Shown here: positions 24,301-37,400 of the stretch, one piece after another
Layout of the letters: every line of letters begins with the position of its first letter
Numbering within the stretch: the first letter of the stretch is position 1
Assembly: GCA_029237695.1 (NCBI GenBank)
Contig: CM055268.1
Location: 57,125,131-57,189,130 of the forward strand
Direction of reading: 5' to 3'
DNA length: 64,000 nucleotides
Source of the DNA: Conchocele bisecta
Taxonomy: Eukaryota; Mollusca; Bivalvia; Lucinida; Thyasiridae
Notes under the pieces: model-generated
Told to the model about the DNA's origin: nothing
Databases searched by the model: none
The model's input: the letters and a program-made list of their open reading frames with translations, nothing else
Made by a program: the position numbers and the translations under genes

Positions 24301-24679
24301 AAAACTTTAACGCAGATGTCAGATGTTATAATAACGGTAACTTGTAAGTCATTTTGCCTTGACCTCGGGGCACAAGGACCGCATGAGTGGGACACAGAAT
24401 GATATTATATGGATGATGCCCAATAAGCATACAAAGTTTCAAGCAAATCCGACTTGCGGTTACAGAGATAGTAGGTATCTGAAAACTTTAACGCAAATTT
24501 TGACAAAACAAATATAACGCAAGCTTCTAAGTCATTTTACCTTGACCTCGTGCACAGGGGTCGCATGAGTGGGACCCAACATGAATATATGGATGATGAC
24601 TAATAAGCATGTGACGTTTCAAGTCAATGTGACTTATTACTGCAGAGATATAAGGTATTTCAAACTTTAACGCAGATTT

Positions 24680-24720
24680 CGGACGGACGGACGCACGGAC
24701 GGACGGACGCAAGGACACCC
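24680..24720 (+). repeat. CGGA-type microsatellite
   Basis: GGACGGACGGACGCACGGAC continues as further GGAC units, interrupted by GCAAGGACACCC. It forms the tail of one of the interspersed repeats. Confidence 0.85.
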
Positions 24721-25807
24721 GGACGTCATTGTGATAACTATGTCTCGCTTTCCGTAAGCAGGCTCGACAAGAAATCAAGTCCTCTGTTACCTTAACCTTG
24801 GGCGGTCGGACGTGCGTCGTATGCAAAACAATGCATCATCCCTAAACACACATTGTGACCAAATACTATCAAAATCAGTGAAGCGGTTCATGAGTTATTG
24901 AAAACAAATGTTTAACATGTTTGCCATACAAACAAGGTGAACATACGTCCTCAGTAACATTGACCTTGGACGGTCGGACGTGGGTCATATGCAAAACAAA
25001 GCAGCACCCCTAGACACACATTGTGGCCAAATATTATCAAATCAGTGAAGCGGTTCAAGAGTTATTGAAAAATGAAAGATGTTACTAACGTACGCACGCA
25101 AGTACATGGACTAACGCTTTTTCTATTTAGATCTGTTTCTCACTTACTGTCAAGATATAAAATAGGTCACATGTTGGATACTAGTATGTGGTGGACACTG
25201 GTTGGTTATGAAATTGTGCAAGTATGGTGGTTCTAGGTGGTAAAGTAAGTGAAAAACAGATTTAAACGCGAAAACAACATTGAAAGTCGATTACGCGGAT
25301 AATATAGGTCAAGGTGAAAAAAGGTGACATGTTGGATAGTGACATGTGGTGGGCACCCGTTGGCTATGAAGTTGTGCAAGTATGGTGGTTCTAATTGTAG
25401 CAGAAAATTGGACACGAACATAAATTCTCAGTGACCTTAACCTTGGACGGTTGGACGTGGGTCATATGCAAAACAAAGCACCATCCCTAGACACACATTG
25501 TGGCCAAATATTATCAAAATCAGTGAAGAAGTTCATAAGTTATTGACAAATGAAAGGTGTTACGTACGCACGTATGTACATGGCGATCGGCGAGGGGATA
25601 ACTAGCACACACCTCACTAATGCAGCTGATCCTCAACCAGGCCAGTATGTGAGATTAAATCGTGGTCACAACATCGGACAAGTGAATTTTCTCCAGGTAC
25701 TTCAGTTTCCTCCCACATTATGGACAACCATTACGCCTCCAGCTGTGATAATTAAAGCATTTGTATGAGTGATCTCACATTCGTACGAATTGTAAAATAT
25801 TGATTAC

Positions 25808-26193
25808 CTGGAAGACGTTTGTAGCCTCCAGAACTTTTGGATTGGACACTATGGCTGTAGTACACAGTATGACATCATGTTTGCGAATCTCGCCAATCGA
25901 TGCCTCCCAAAGTATGTGGATGTATTTTCGCACAAGCTTTGGGTTTGACTCGTAGCCAGTGTCTTTAAACTTTTTGTCGATGGAATTTATTTCTTCTGCG
26001 TATGGTTTTCCTTTTTTCCTAATGAGATGATGGAGTGCGATGGAGTTCAGTTCGCCATCCGCCCTCGCAGCTCTCGTACTGCTCTTCGTGAGGACTCTTC
26101 GGCCGGGAATTGGGAAGTCGGTTGCTTCGATGGAACGACCGTACACCCGGACAATGTCTGGACACAGGTCACCCAGCCGATTCAGCATCCACT
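25808..26193 (-). CDS. HELZ2-like: HELZ2-like helicase, exon between Walker A and DEAG (exon B)
   Basis: This internal exon of 386 bp starts in phase 1 (two bases AG complete a split codon) and ends in phase 0. The acceptor is CTATGATTACAG, then AG TGG ATG CTG AAT. It encodes WMLNRLGDLCPDIVRVYGRS near the start, then EATDFPIPGRRV, a charged KKGKPYAEEINSIDKKF segment, and EIRKHDVILCTTAIVSNPKV (the motif Ib/Ic region). It ends LEATNVFQ before the donor GTAATC, and VIIDEAG of exon C follows directly. The lone A ending exon A plus AG here gives a Lys codon, so the phases agree. Oddity: the acceptor and first bases of this exon are present in three tandem copies. Confidence 0.93.
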
Positions 26194-26279
26194 CTGTAAT
26201 CATAGAGATAGTCGATTCAGCATCCACCCTGTAATCATAGAGATAATGGATTCAGCATCCATCTGTAATCATAGATAAC
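26178..26279 (-). repeat. Triplicated 3' splice site of exon B (35-bp unit)
   Basis: Three tandem copies occupy 26178-26212, 26213-26247 and 26248-26279. On the gene strand each contains TCTATGATTACAG (intron end plus AG) followed by about 16 bp of exon start, GTGGATGCTGAATC. Only the copy nearest the coding body (26178-26212) continues into the real exon. The two extra acceptors lie upstream in the intron. The third copy lacks three bases and has ATGGATGC in place of GTGGATGC. Confidence 0.93.
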
Positions 26280-28349
26280 AGGGCCCGGGATTGCAAAACT
26301 TTCTGCGCAAAATCAAGAAGTTTGATTGGTTGATACTGAGCTGTGTTATGTGTAAATGTGGTCAGTACATGGATGCATTGTTTATATGGCCGTAAAAGTT
26401 GGGCAGGTTTCGTGAAACAGACAGTAGTGTACAAACCATTTCAACCGCACAGGCTATAAGCTAGCTACAATAATTTGCCTTCGCACGGCTACAATTTGAC
26501 CCATTCAAAAAATGTGACCAACCGAAGTGCATACTCAAACCTGTTGCATGCAGGTCAAAATTTAGTAAACTGTATATTTTATACCCTTAAACAAATAATA
26601 TTTGATGTAGAACAAGTAAATTGCCAAACAATAATAGATAGAACGGGGAAATCATTTTCCCATGGAAGCCATCTTTATTGTAGTTGTTATTCAACATAAC
26701 GAAATGAAGCTTTCAAATTTACAAGATATACATGTAAATGTCAGATAAACACCTTGACATGGTAAACTAGCCAATTTCAGCATGTGTATCATCTTTATTG
26801 ATAATGTATTGATACAACTTTGACAGTTTTATATCACTAACATATCAAACAGGCCGGATAACCGATTTAAAAAATCACTCTTCCATGCGTTACATGAAAG
26901 AGATGGAGGTAAATTGATACCCTCGCGAGAGGTATGGAGCGTGGTAGCAATTTTGTTTCTAGCTATAAGCCTGACATGTGCAAACACTGTAGGTCCAGAT
27001 GAGCCAGTTCGTAACAAAGCATTTCAGTAGGATCCGCAGCATTTTTATGTACTGTTCAATTGTAAAGGAAAGTCAAATTTTCTTATTAAAGGAACAGTCC
27101 CAATATTTGCATGGGAAGGCCAATGTTGGATATTTAGGGTCAGAACGCGTTCAGATTTTAATAAATTGTGTGTTTACGCAGCCAAAGCCTATTTTATGCA
27201 ATAGTCAGTTGAATCAAAATTACCGTAATAACCCTAAATGTTCTGACACAATATGTTTTGGGGAACCCCTATTAAATAGGAGTTTCCAAAAACAATTTGT
27301 ATCCAAATACATTGTTATTGTGATTAAACCAGTACTGCAATACTAACTCTACATATTGGCATGGTCACTGTTGTGGGAAAACCATAATTTGGCCACGCTC
27401 TAGGAAAACCAGCTTTAATGAAAAAGTTTTTGATTTTCACTTTTTTACATATTGAAATGCGGACACCTTTCAAAAACAATACGCTGAAAAGAAAATTCAA
27501 ATACATGTATCTTGAATAGTTTTTATTTTATCTCACTTTTTGTAACATAATGTGAACCACGCACGGACAAAAACGTAACATTGAAACACCGACGTTAATA
27601 CGCATACAGTAGAAATGAGTGTGCATATGAACATTGACTGTGCTTGCTGTAAACTATATTTACCGATAAATTACACCATAATGTATCTACAAGTGTTAGT
27701 CTCTATACTGTCAAACAATGAACAGAATGAATGGAACTATAATATGTTCATGTAGTGAACAAACCGAGCGAGCCACTACCGCTATATAGGCTTATATCTT
27801 TATCACGCCATGCATATAATGATATATCACTGATTTCCGCGCCCGATGGGGCTTAGAGGGTATTCAGACACCCGCGGAGATTTTTAAACAAAATCAAATT
27901 ATAGTTCCATTCCTGCCTATCCGAATTAAATTTACATCCAAGGAAGCGGAAGTAAGGTTTTCCTGTGTAGCCAATATGACGACGGGCTGAAGTACCCCAT
28001 ATTAGCACGTCAATGGGAAGATGCTGAGTGGACCCAACTCCCTCGATTGCCACACCGGCCATTGTCCCCCACCCCTGTTCTCTGAGACTATGATATTGTT
28101 CAGTGTGTCGGCTTAAAATAGTTATTGTGCGGGTTACACGTCTCGACTTTGACGTTGTCTATGAATTTACTGCCAGTACTGGTTTCTTTCATTTTTTAAA
28201 TCTATTATTGAAAACATAAATTTCTTCAAATATTATAAATGTTCGCATTTTGACCGTACTATGTTAGTATGTAGATTCCTTCATATTTATATTTGTTATT
28301 TTCGGGACTGGTGCCCGAGCGACAGCATGTACATTTATTTTGAAAATGG
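26280..28349. other. Intronic non-coding DNA
   Basis: No exon is recognised. Two short repeat copies are present. One is around 26988-27010 (AGGTCCAGATGAGCCAGTTC), which recurs at 63611. The other is at 27216-27300 on the minus strand (AACATTTAGGGTTATTACGG), related to 23246-23310 and 39220-39275. Confidence 0.5.
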
Positions 28350-28830
28350 AATGTAATTTCTTTTATCCATAACAAAAAGGTCACCCTCACCAAAAAAAGA
28401 GTATTTGATGAAATTCCATCAAATATTGATTTTATTGCGAAAACGCTTTTCCTATGGGAATTTAACATGGGGGCTAAAATAGATTGATTTTTTTTTAATT
28501 ATTGACGGATTTTCAAAATCAATCTTTTATTTTATTAAATTACATCATTTCCAAGCTATCTCGCCAGGTTTCGGAGTCAATTTCTAAAATGTTGCGTTTT
28601 TGTTCGACCCTCTGTGTGAATCTCCAGCCCCTTTTTGCCCCATGTTAAATGCCCATACACAAAATAGTTTTTCGGAATAAAATCAACATTTGATGGTATT
28701 TCATCAAATAAAAATACTTTGGGGAGGTTGACTTTTTTGTTTTTGATGAAAAGGTAATTACACTTAAATATTTTTTTCCAGATGTAATATGTTTAATAGC
28801 CAAAAGTTTGTCGGCAGAAAAACGTGGAAC
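28350..28830 (+). mobile_element. MITE-like element, copy 2
   Basis: This is a diverged copy of 4740-5250 in the same orientation. Shared blocks are AACAAAAAGGTCACCCTCACC, GCCAGGTTTCGGAGTCAA, TTTTTGCCCCATGTTA and GCAGAAAAACGTGGAACAGA. The left terminal repeat is shortened while the right one is complete. Confidence 0.8.
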
Positions 28831-30569
28831 AGACAGTATATACAGGAACCTGTAATATTCATAGTTAACTGCCGGTAAAATGTGGCGATGTGATATTTAA
28901 TAGTTGTTAGAACATGTCCCGATAACAGAGGTGAAATCCAGACGATGCAAACCAAGTCCCGATATGAGGGTCAGGGAGAATTCTCCCCGCCACCAACCCA
29001 GGGATTTGTTTAATTCTTAAATTCGGCAAAATGACAAATGAGACGACCGCCTCATCTGCCTCATCCTGGTTACGGTACTGGATAACAATAACGACAGATG
29101 GCAAATTATGAACAAGTATAGTACATGTACTGGTATCTGTATATCCTCTCGTCCCGAATAATTACTATAAAAAGCATTTTAGCTTCGCTGCGTTTCAGAA
29201 AAAAGTATCCTCAGCACCTTTGTAAACCAAGAAATATAACACGAGTGGCCAACCATGCCATGATGAAGCCACCGTGGCATACGTACATGTATTTTGAATT
29301 CATATCTGCACACTATAATCCAGTCAATGCTTTACACACGAAATCTGTCCGGATGACAACATTGATTTCGTTCCAATGAATGACGCTGCACGAACTTGAC
29401 CTTGCGACATTTGTTCGAAGCGGCTCGTTTGAAGTTACATGTAGCCACGTTGAATCTGCAAATCGGGAACGTGTATATTCGCTTTCCATTATTTATTTAC
29501 ACACCTCCGACAGTTGCAGGAACAGTTGATAATTTTAACAACGATCCGTCAATGTCGGATTTATTAATTAAACTTGTAAATATTGAAGACCTGGGCATCC
29601 GCACAGTCTGATCAGAGTATACAATGATTGCAAATCTACTAGTACAATATGCATGTATGCTATGACGTTGTGTGCATTGTCCATGATACTTTTGATAACA
29701 TCAAAACGAAGTCAGTCCTGGCTAAAATCGACGTATACACGTCAGCTTCGAGTTTCCCTTTGGCTGGGTTTTCTAGCGCAAACAATACAATTATGTACAT
29801 AATACAATGGTTGTCTGTGTCATAATCATTAGTAAATATATTGCAAGTAACACGTGGGTTTAATAATAATGTATACTTTGAATAATACATTTGAATGCAA
29901 CTGTTCATGGTCAGGGATTGGGATAGATATGTTAAAGTTGGTATCTGTCTGTTATATTCATATGCGACCGCTACAAAATGCACATCACTAGCAAGAATAC
30001 AAACTTCACATTTCGTAAGTGCAATAGCAGTATCGTTCATTCAAAAAACCATGTTTACAAGTGGTTATTTTTAAATAATTTTGCATTCAATGCGATATTT
30101 TTGAAAGTCACTAAAGAAGTGAAATCGTATGTGGAATAATTGCGTTATAAGGTACATGTAAGTGGTACCAGATGCAGATACAAATCAGGAGGCTACGTCC
30201 CTGGTGGCTGCAATTATGTTCGCAGTAAATATGCCTGTAACACAATGCCATGCTAAAACATGTTTGACCCAGTGTCAATGTGATGCAATATGCCGCGTAA
30301 TTAGCACGATGATCTCCTTAATTTTATTTCTGTGATACGATTATTTTTCTGACAATTTCCAAATACTATCATGTATATTTTTGATACATACGATCGAAAA
30401 ACCAGTAAAGTAAGGCCTATGCCCAGTTCTATTAGTGGCCAATTTTATTCAGAATACGTGCCCCAGTTAATGAGTTTCATTTTAATAAAATAGTAAACGT
30501 TTGCATCGCAGTCAATATCCGCACTTTAGTGTATACTGTTAAGTCGCTATTTTATGTTTTGTGATTTTC
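28831..30569. other. Intronic non-coding DNA
   Basis: No exon or RNA gene is seen. A fragment of the GCACAGTCTGATCAG hairpin repeat lies at 29592-29614. The stretch around 28930-29090, with CTCCCCGCCACCAACCCAGG, looks like an interspersed repeat copy but has no partner in this window. Confidence 0.45.
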
Positions 30570-31480
30570 TTTTGCTGCATTGTTTGAACAAATGTTGTTT
30601 TTTTATCTATATAACACATACAAAAAAACTGGTGTTGGTTCCATTTTTTTCCATAAGCCATATGGCCGCCATTTTGAAATTCAAAATGGCCGCCATTAAA
30701 ATTTATATGTTGAGGTCAAAGTCATTATGTGTGGTGATTTTGCAGCGAAAAACACATTATTATGGACAAGAAATATTGGCAGAATGAGTTCAATACATTT
30801 TGAGATACCAGCCATTTTGGTTTTCAAAATGGCCGCCATTTAAAAAATTGGAAATCCAGTATTTTTGAATGTCGAGGTAACATTTTGTTTTTTCCTTCTG
30901 GTTATGCTCGTATTTCTTTGAACACAGTGTCACGAGTAATCTTTATTTTCAAAATGGCCACCGAAACTAAGTGTGCTATGTACATCGCCACATCAAATAT
31001 GTGTTACGCATTCTAGTATTTCTGTGGCTGTAGTTATGTTCTTTCAAATGATATTGTGATTGGAACGTGTGTGTCTGCTTGAAAACATATCTATATACAA
31101 CATATAACACAACTGAAGTTGGTTCAATTTTTTAAGAGCCGCATGGCCGCCTTTTTGAATTACAAAATGGCCGCCATTCAAATAATTTATATTTAACGTC
31201 AACGTTATATCTGGTGTTTTTTATTATTATTTATTATGGATAAGAAATATTGGCATACTTATTTCAGTATATTTTAAAATGTCGGCCATATTATTTTTAA
31301 AATGGCCGCCATTTAAACGTGACAATGTAATATTTATTATACATGTTTAATGTAGTGGTGATATTTGTTTCTTCTGCTTATGCTAATAATACAATAAACA
31401 CAAACTGTTGATATACTTGCAAACTAGTACTGTGGTACCAGGCGCCGTTATCTTCAATATGGCCGCTGGAAATAGGTGTG
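30570..31480 (+). repeat. Diverged tandem pair of about 510 bp with ATGGCCGCC motifs
   Basis: 30570-31000 and about 31085-31480 share the same order of blocks: ATAACACATACAAAAAAACT against ATAACACAACTGAAG, then ATGGCCGCC plus a facing AAAATGGCCGCCATT, then TATGGACAAGAAATATTGGC, another AAAATGGCCGCCATTTAAA, and a TTCTGGTTATGCT block. Inverted GGCCGCCATTTTGAAA and TTCAAAATGGCCGCC pairs occur inside each. No coding frame is shared. Confidence 0.7.
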
Positions 31481-33689
31481 TCACATACATTGCCACTTCA
31501 AGGATTTACATAAATTACGTATTGTTGTATTACGTATTTACATGTATTACATATTGTTGTGGCTTATAGTTATATTTCTTCAAATGATATTTGGTCAGCA
31601 CATGTGTTGTCCTTTATAATAAGATGAACATATGGCAAACCATCCATTTCATCCACTAAAGTGTATAATATGGTATTGCAAATTGTATTGCAAAGGTAAA
31701 TACTCATGTTCTCCATTGCTTCATGAGTAAGCGTCTGCTACGGCGACATGATGTATCATCTGCAGTCTGTAAGATCTGGCATTGTGCTAGCAGACTGCAA
31801 CTGGTTTCAACAGTTTGCTGCCTTTATGGAGTCCAGCTTGGTCGCCACTGTTTAGCTACATGTATTTTAATTTTAAAGCTACTATGCTTTTATCATAGTT
31901 TTTCTTGCTCTGTTGATGACTGGATACGATATTGTCACAAATCGAAACATTTATTGAAAATACCTGCTCACAAATGCTCAGTAAACTGGATAGAAGCCGC
32001 TGTCCCATCAATAACTGTGCATGTGACCATTCCGTGTCCGTTATAGGAGCTTTTATATTCCAGTATACCCAAATATAGGTATGTACATTCACCTTTTGTT
32101 TTTACGAAACTGTGTTGCACAGTGATTACTGTTCGCCCAGCTAACCCACTGGACATTGGCTACTTGATCTGACACATGTGTACATGGTACACTATGCTTA
32201 CTGTAAATCCCTTTCAACTGTCCAATGGTCATTTTGGATTTCATGCTGTGTGACTGTTGTTGTTAACAGTTGTCAGAAATTCTTTTCATTCCATGTGGAA
32301 ATGGTTGTAGCAACAGGTTGTCATGGTACATAGTGTGATATCAGTTTCTTTGGCATTTCAGTTCCTATCTTCAATCTTCCTACCCATTTTACCAGAACAT
32401 AATATCTTGCGCTCATCTAAGACATGCCGAGATGGCCATTGTGCACAGCTTGCAACATTTTGGACTCGAGAGAAGTCAGACTTATGTGTTTAGATCTTTT
32501 CAGTTTATCTCTGTAATCCCATAACGCCACTATTTTCTGCGGACATTGTGTTCTGAAATTGAGTTATCCCTTTTGACTCAGTGTGTCTAGCAGAATCAAT
32601 CTTACTCAGTCAACTTTGCAATTTCTTACAACTCGTGATCACTGACAGGTAAGTTCGCAAATACTACATGTACCTGTGAATTCATACCTTTAATAAAGTT
32701 AGAATATATGTTTGTTACTGACTCGTGGGATAGCGTATCACTAGTATGTCTTTGCCAGAAACTTGTTTCATGGACAGGCCATATTGGTTCAGCAGTAGTA
32801 AAATATCATGTAATCTGTGACGACATGAACGGAGTATTTATTTATTGGATATGAGAGGCAAATGATCTTACTCCACTTGAACAGTCAGTCCGTACACATA
32901 TCGAAACCGTTTCCGGCCAAATAACATGCCTTATTATTCATTTTCAATCACGAACATATTAGTTTTATACGAGAATCAATGGTATGGAAGCATTAGCCAT
33001 TGGCTTGCCTTTGTGGCACACCACAATGCAGTGTCTCTGGCTTTGTCAAGTCATAATATGCAAATTTCAACAAGTGAAACGCAATTTGGACCATCAAGGC
33101 ACTGATCACATTTATATTGACACAGGAGTTGTGATCTCTTAAGACCATATGGTAATCGTAAATAATGACAATGACCATGGAACAATACTGCCTTTTCAAC
33201 GTGGCCCTTTTTCTACAGTTTCCTGCATACACTTCTGTATTATGTATAGAGTATAGTGTATTGAGTATAGCGTATTCATTGTGCACACGTCGTCTACACA
33301 TACTGAACATGTGCACATGTTTTAATGCCGAAAGAGTCATTTAATCACACACATACTGCATTTTCGACAGTTCTTCTACACTTTCCTGCATACAAGTTTT
33401 TATAGGATATACATTTTATGTAAGCAACTAATTTGAACGCATTTTGAGTGTGACTGCCTTTCAGGAACACCATCAAGATGGAGACTCTAATGCAGATGGT
33501 GATGAAACTGATTAAAAGCATTGTATCCATAATTAATAAAATTCCTGCATACACACAGTGGTCATTTTGAAATCTAGCATGTTTGTCATAAACGGTGCCT
33601 TGAAATTGACTTTAGTCATATATAATTTGCTTTCAATAATGATTAAAGTCTGGGAAAACTCAGTCCAAATGGTTTATGCATGATTATAT
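31481..33689. other. Intronic non-coding DNA
   Basis: An open frame at 31723-32046 on the plus strand has no recognisable domain and overlaps others on the opposite strand, so I do not call it. 33180-33400 holds a short internal repeat (TTTCTACAGTTTCCTGCATAC against TTCTACACTTTCCTGCATAC). Confidence 0.45.
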
Positions 33690-34350
33690 AACAATTATAT
33701 GATTTTCACGGCAGCCATTTTGAAAATTAGAATACAATAGGAACAATTCATGTTTTCATTGATGATACAAAGAACGTTTTTTCCGAGAACGTAGCAAAAC
33801 AGTCAACACGACCTAATTATAAATACACTTTACTAAAGACAGTACGTATTGAAGAAATAAGAAATATTATTTACATAGAGGCCATTTTTAAAAAAAAATG
33901 TCCGCCATACCAGTTATCAGCAAAAGTGGAACCCCAGTTTTATTATTTGAAGTATGTAGATGGCATAGCCGAAAAAAACCCAATTCCATCTGCATTATAA
34001 ATGTAGATATGAATATTACAATATATTGTATACGGTTTCAGGGCGGCCATTTTTAAATCTAAGATGGCCGCCATGGGGTTGTCAAAATTGAAAATAACAC
34101 TGGTGTTGTTGTTTGTGGTCAAAATATGATTATCCCCAAAAAACGAATCAATATTCTACCTGTATTATAATTGTATATATAATGAATATACAATTTCAGG
34201 GCGGCCATTTTGAAATCCAAGATGGCGGCCAAAGTAATTGTAAAAAAAAATGGAACCAACCCCAGTTTTGTTCTTCGTGTTCTAAAGATGACACAAACAT
34301 TGGTTACAAGAATGTAGCAAAAAAATATGCAAATCTACATAACCGTATAC
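33690..34350. repeat. Repeat copies with GGCGGCCATTTT motifs
   Basis: Successive related blocks each contain a GGCGGCCATTTT next to a facing AAGATGGCCGCC or AAGATGGCGGCC (for example 34043-34075 and 34200-34230), separated by roughly 170 bp. They resemble the 30.5-31.5 kb family in motif but not in overall order. Confidence 0.55.
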
Positions 34351-34489
34351 ACTACTTACACGTAATTACCTGAACAGGACCATTTACAGATTTATAACAA
34401 TTCTCATAAATTCGACCCGGGTTCGATCCTCAGCCGGTGATGTTGGAGGGTTGTAGTCTAGAGGAATAATGCCAATATTTACCCTAACA

Positions 34490-37400
34490 CAAAATTCTCG
34501 GTTAAAGTTTTTTTCTTTGCTGATTATTGTTGGTGAGGGCATGTGACATGAAATCTCGGGTGACATGGAGTTTTGAGAAATTCAAGATGGCCGCTATATA
34601 TCAACCAAATCGAGGAATGTTCATATGCATTTGCAACATATGTATTTAAATGGCGTTGGTATGATATGCTTTTATCTGTGATGCCAACTACATGTCTTGA
34701 AGACTGTAAATAGGTACAGTGAGGACATTTCAAGTCATTTTCAAGTTCAGGATGGCCACCAACAACTCATAATTTAAGGAATTAGTAACAGTTTAAATGT
34801 AATAATGGGCTAAAATGATATTATATACAGTGTTCCTATCAACACTCTAGATAATGTGGTTGTCTGTATATTTTAAACAGAACTAGACAACCTGAAATTA
34901 CAAGATGGCCACCATTGATATGCACCATCAGGTAAAACTGATAGGCGCTAAGTAAATTGACATTTGAGTATCCACCGGTATACTTTGACATTGTCAGATC
35001 GCAAATACGACGATATAGGCGACATAACAAATAACTGGTTAAAGGTACATGCCCATTCAGTAGGCATAACGTGTACTTTATAGGAATTAAATAAGTGTAT
35101 AATTGTGTCACTATTTCACCCGCTATACAGATATAATCATTTAGTAATATTTATTTTACTGATAGTGACTCACGGTGGTATCAGGCTATTTACATATGAA
35201 AATGAGGCATAATATTTTTTACCTATGTATACTAATTAAATGCGTCACCTAAAACAATAATATTTTCAACAGATTATTAAGTATGATCATTGCACATCAA
35301 AAAATAAATACAGATAATAATAGCAATGTCCGTTAACATTTTAAGGAAACACGGCTATCGCCCCTAATATATCAGTGTGGAAATTTACGTCTGATATAAA
35401 ATGCATAATAATGCCAATAAATACGTGGGGTAATTGTGAATGAATGTTTATTTTGTCAGAAAATGTCTCGGATGATGTCTCTGATATAAAGAACATTTTG
35501 TGCCTACTGAGTGGGCATGTACCTTTAAAGTTAAATCAAATTTTAATAATACGAACAACAGTGTAATTATGCGATTGTGACTAGAGATATGGATCAGTAC
35601 AGACCATTGTTTGCACTACATTCTCAACCAATGAAAACACTGCGTTTTTATTTATTCCGTCAGAATTAATCGTGTATTGTGACTGTTTCTCTCCAATATT
35701 CATTAAATTGAATCATTAATTATTACGAAAAATGATCTCATGGATCCACATATTTGGTGAGTCTGACACACAGGAACATCGGATCAGCTTTAGGATGTCC
35801 ATAGTTGCTACTAGGGTCCCATCTGGTATCGCGATAGGATTCCGGGAATCATCTTCATATGACCAACCAAAGCAAGCAGGATCAATTTGTGGAGGGTCTG
35901 CATCCAGTGAGTGCCGCCATATACACACTTGCAAGTGTGCACGCTTGACGTTTTTGGAATATGCTGCATTAGTTGGTGGCAGATATTTAAGTTTTGGTGT
36001 GGTGCCATGCTTCGCCCCACCTTTTAGGACCACATCATTATATGAGCCTCCGAGGTAGTATTGCACTGTGGAAGCCCATAGCAGTCGATAATGAACGGCG
36101 TCACCTCTTTAAGAACACGGTCAATATGCACTATGGCGACTCCAGCGTGTATTTTACACTGCTTAACACCTTTAACGCTGGTATCTTTCCGATCACAAAG
36201 AAACAGGCAACCGTGTCACACCTTGTTAAACCATGCATACTTAGAAGATGTGGTAAAATGTCACGATGCTTGGCATATGTTTCATTCATGGCAATTACAT
36301 CACGTCCTTTGGCCGGTGCTACCATCATGACATGACCAGTCAAGTAGCCGGAATGATGGAAATGGAGAAGCAGAATGAATATGTCCGTGTCGTCAGCAAC
36401 AATGAGCGAGGATCTGGCACCGATGTAAGAAGCTTGTTGTACAATCAGTGTATCTACCTCTTAAAACGTTGATCTTATTTCGTGTCTCTTCGTGAGAACA
36501 CCGTTGTTGATTTTAATTGGTACATGGTATTGGCCAGTCATCACCAACGTGTGAGTAGTGTTGATGGATGTGTCTGGATTTTCCCGGATATAATTATATA
36601 TCAGCTCAATCAGTTGGGCCTTATTCTTTGTGACTGTCAAAACCACTTTCTGTGGTGGCAAACGAGTTGATGGCCGACTATTAAATATTCGACTTGCCCA
36701 TTTTTCTCTACTCACTCGTGTAGCGTCCTTGGTACTGCTTTCCCCATACCTAGCAAACACGAGATATATGTCTGATTGTTTCAGGTGACCTTCTAGGTCT
36801 ATGCGGAATCTTATATAATAGTATAGTCCGGAACTGTCCATGAGGAAGGCCACGGTATCACCTATAATATCGCGCAGACATCTAGGTAAATGGCATCTAC
36901 ATTAGCTGTTGCTTCAGATTGGGAACTGGCGAAATGGAAGAACTCTTGTATACCCAGATGATGAAAATGGGAGTAATTCTTCACCAAATTGGCTTTTCAA
37001 TTCCTTCACAAATTATGAAACTGTCATTCCATCGCCAGAATTGTTCACATATTCATGTTAGAGCTATTTGGTGTTCACTAAAAAGGACAGTTATTACAGG
37101 TTGAAGACCTCTGTCAGAGACAGCAGAGATACCTGGGTTTTCATCATAATGAATAAACTGGGTCATACAATACATGTGGTATATGGCGTCCGCTGCATGA
37201 ACATCACTTAATGCTCCTTAAATTCACCCACGAACATCCATCACCACGAGAATCACATTTCTCCAGGAGAGCTTCCTTATATGGCTTATGATCCTTCTTG
37301 GAATGGGTAGAACTGCACAAATATGCCGTTCTCCATCGGTTAGGACGTTTCGGTATGTTACATGCCTATCCACAATACAAACTATGAAGGTGGCAATCAA

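Larger units (their letters stand above)
22692..25610. repeat. Cluster of bivalve-type interspersed repeats
   Basis: Two repeat types are interleaved. The first (about 22700-23240, 24775-25120 and 25410-25600) has CCTTGACCTTGGGCG, then ACACATTGTGGCCAAATATT, then AGTGAAGCGGTTCATGAGTT, and usually ends in ACGTACGTACG and GGCGAGGGGATAAC. The second (about 23380-24680) has TTGACCTTGACCTTGGGCAT, TGGAAGTAAATCGGAGTAAG and GAGATATAAGGTATGTAAAA. No protein is encoded; minus-strand open frames here are by-products of repeat composition. I recognise the style from bivalve genomes. Confidence 0.85.

Noticed and set aside
31723..32046. Plus-strand 107-residue frame
   Set aside because: No domain, no splice signals that fit a gene, and overlapping frames on the other strand; composition does not differ from the non-coding flanks.
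34411..34440. GGGTTCGATCCTC resembling a tRNA T-arm / pol III B box
   Set aside because: The stem does not pair properly and no A box or anticodon arm lies upstream, so neither a tRNA gene nor a clear SINE is supported.
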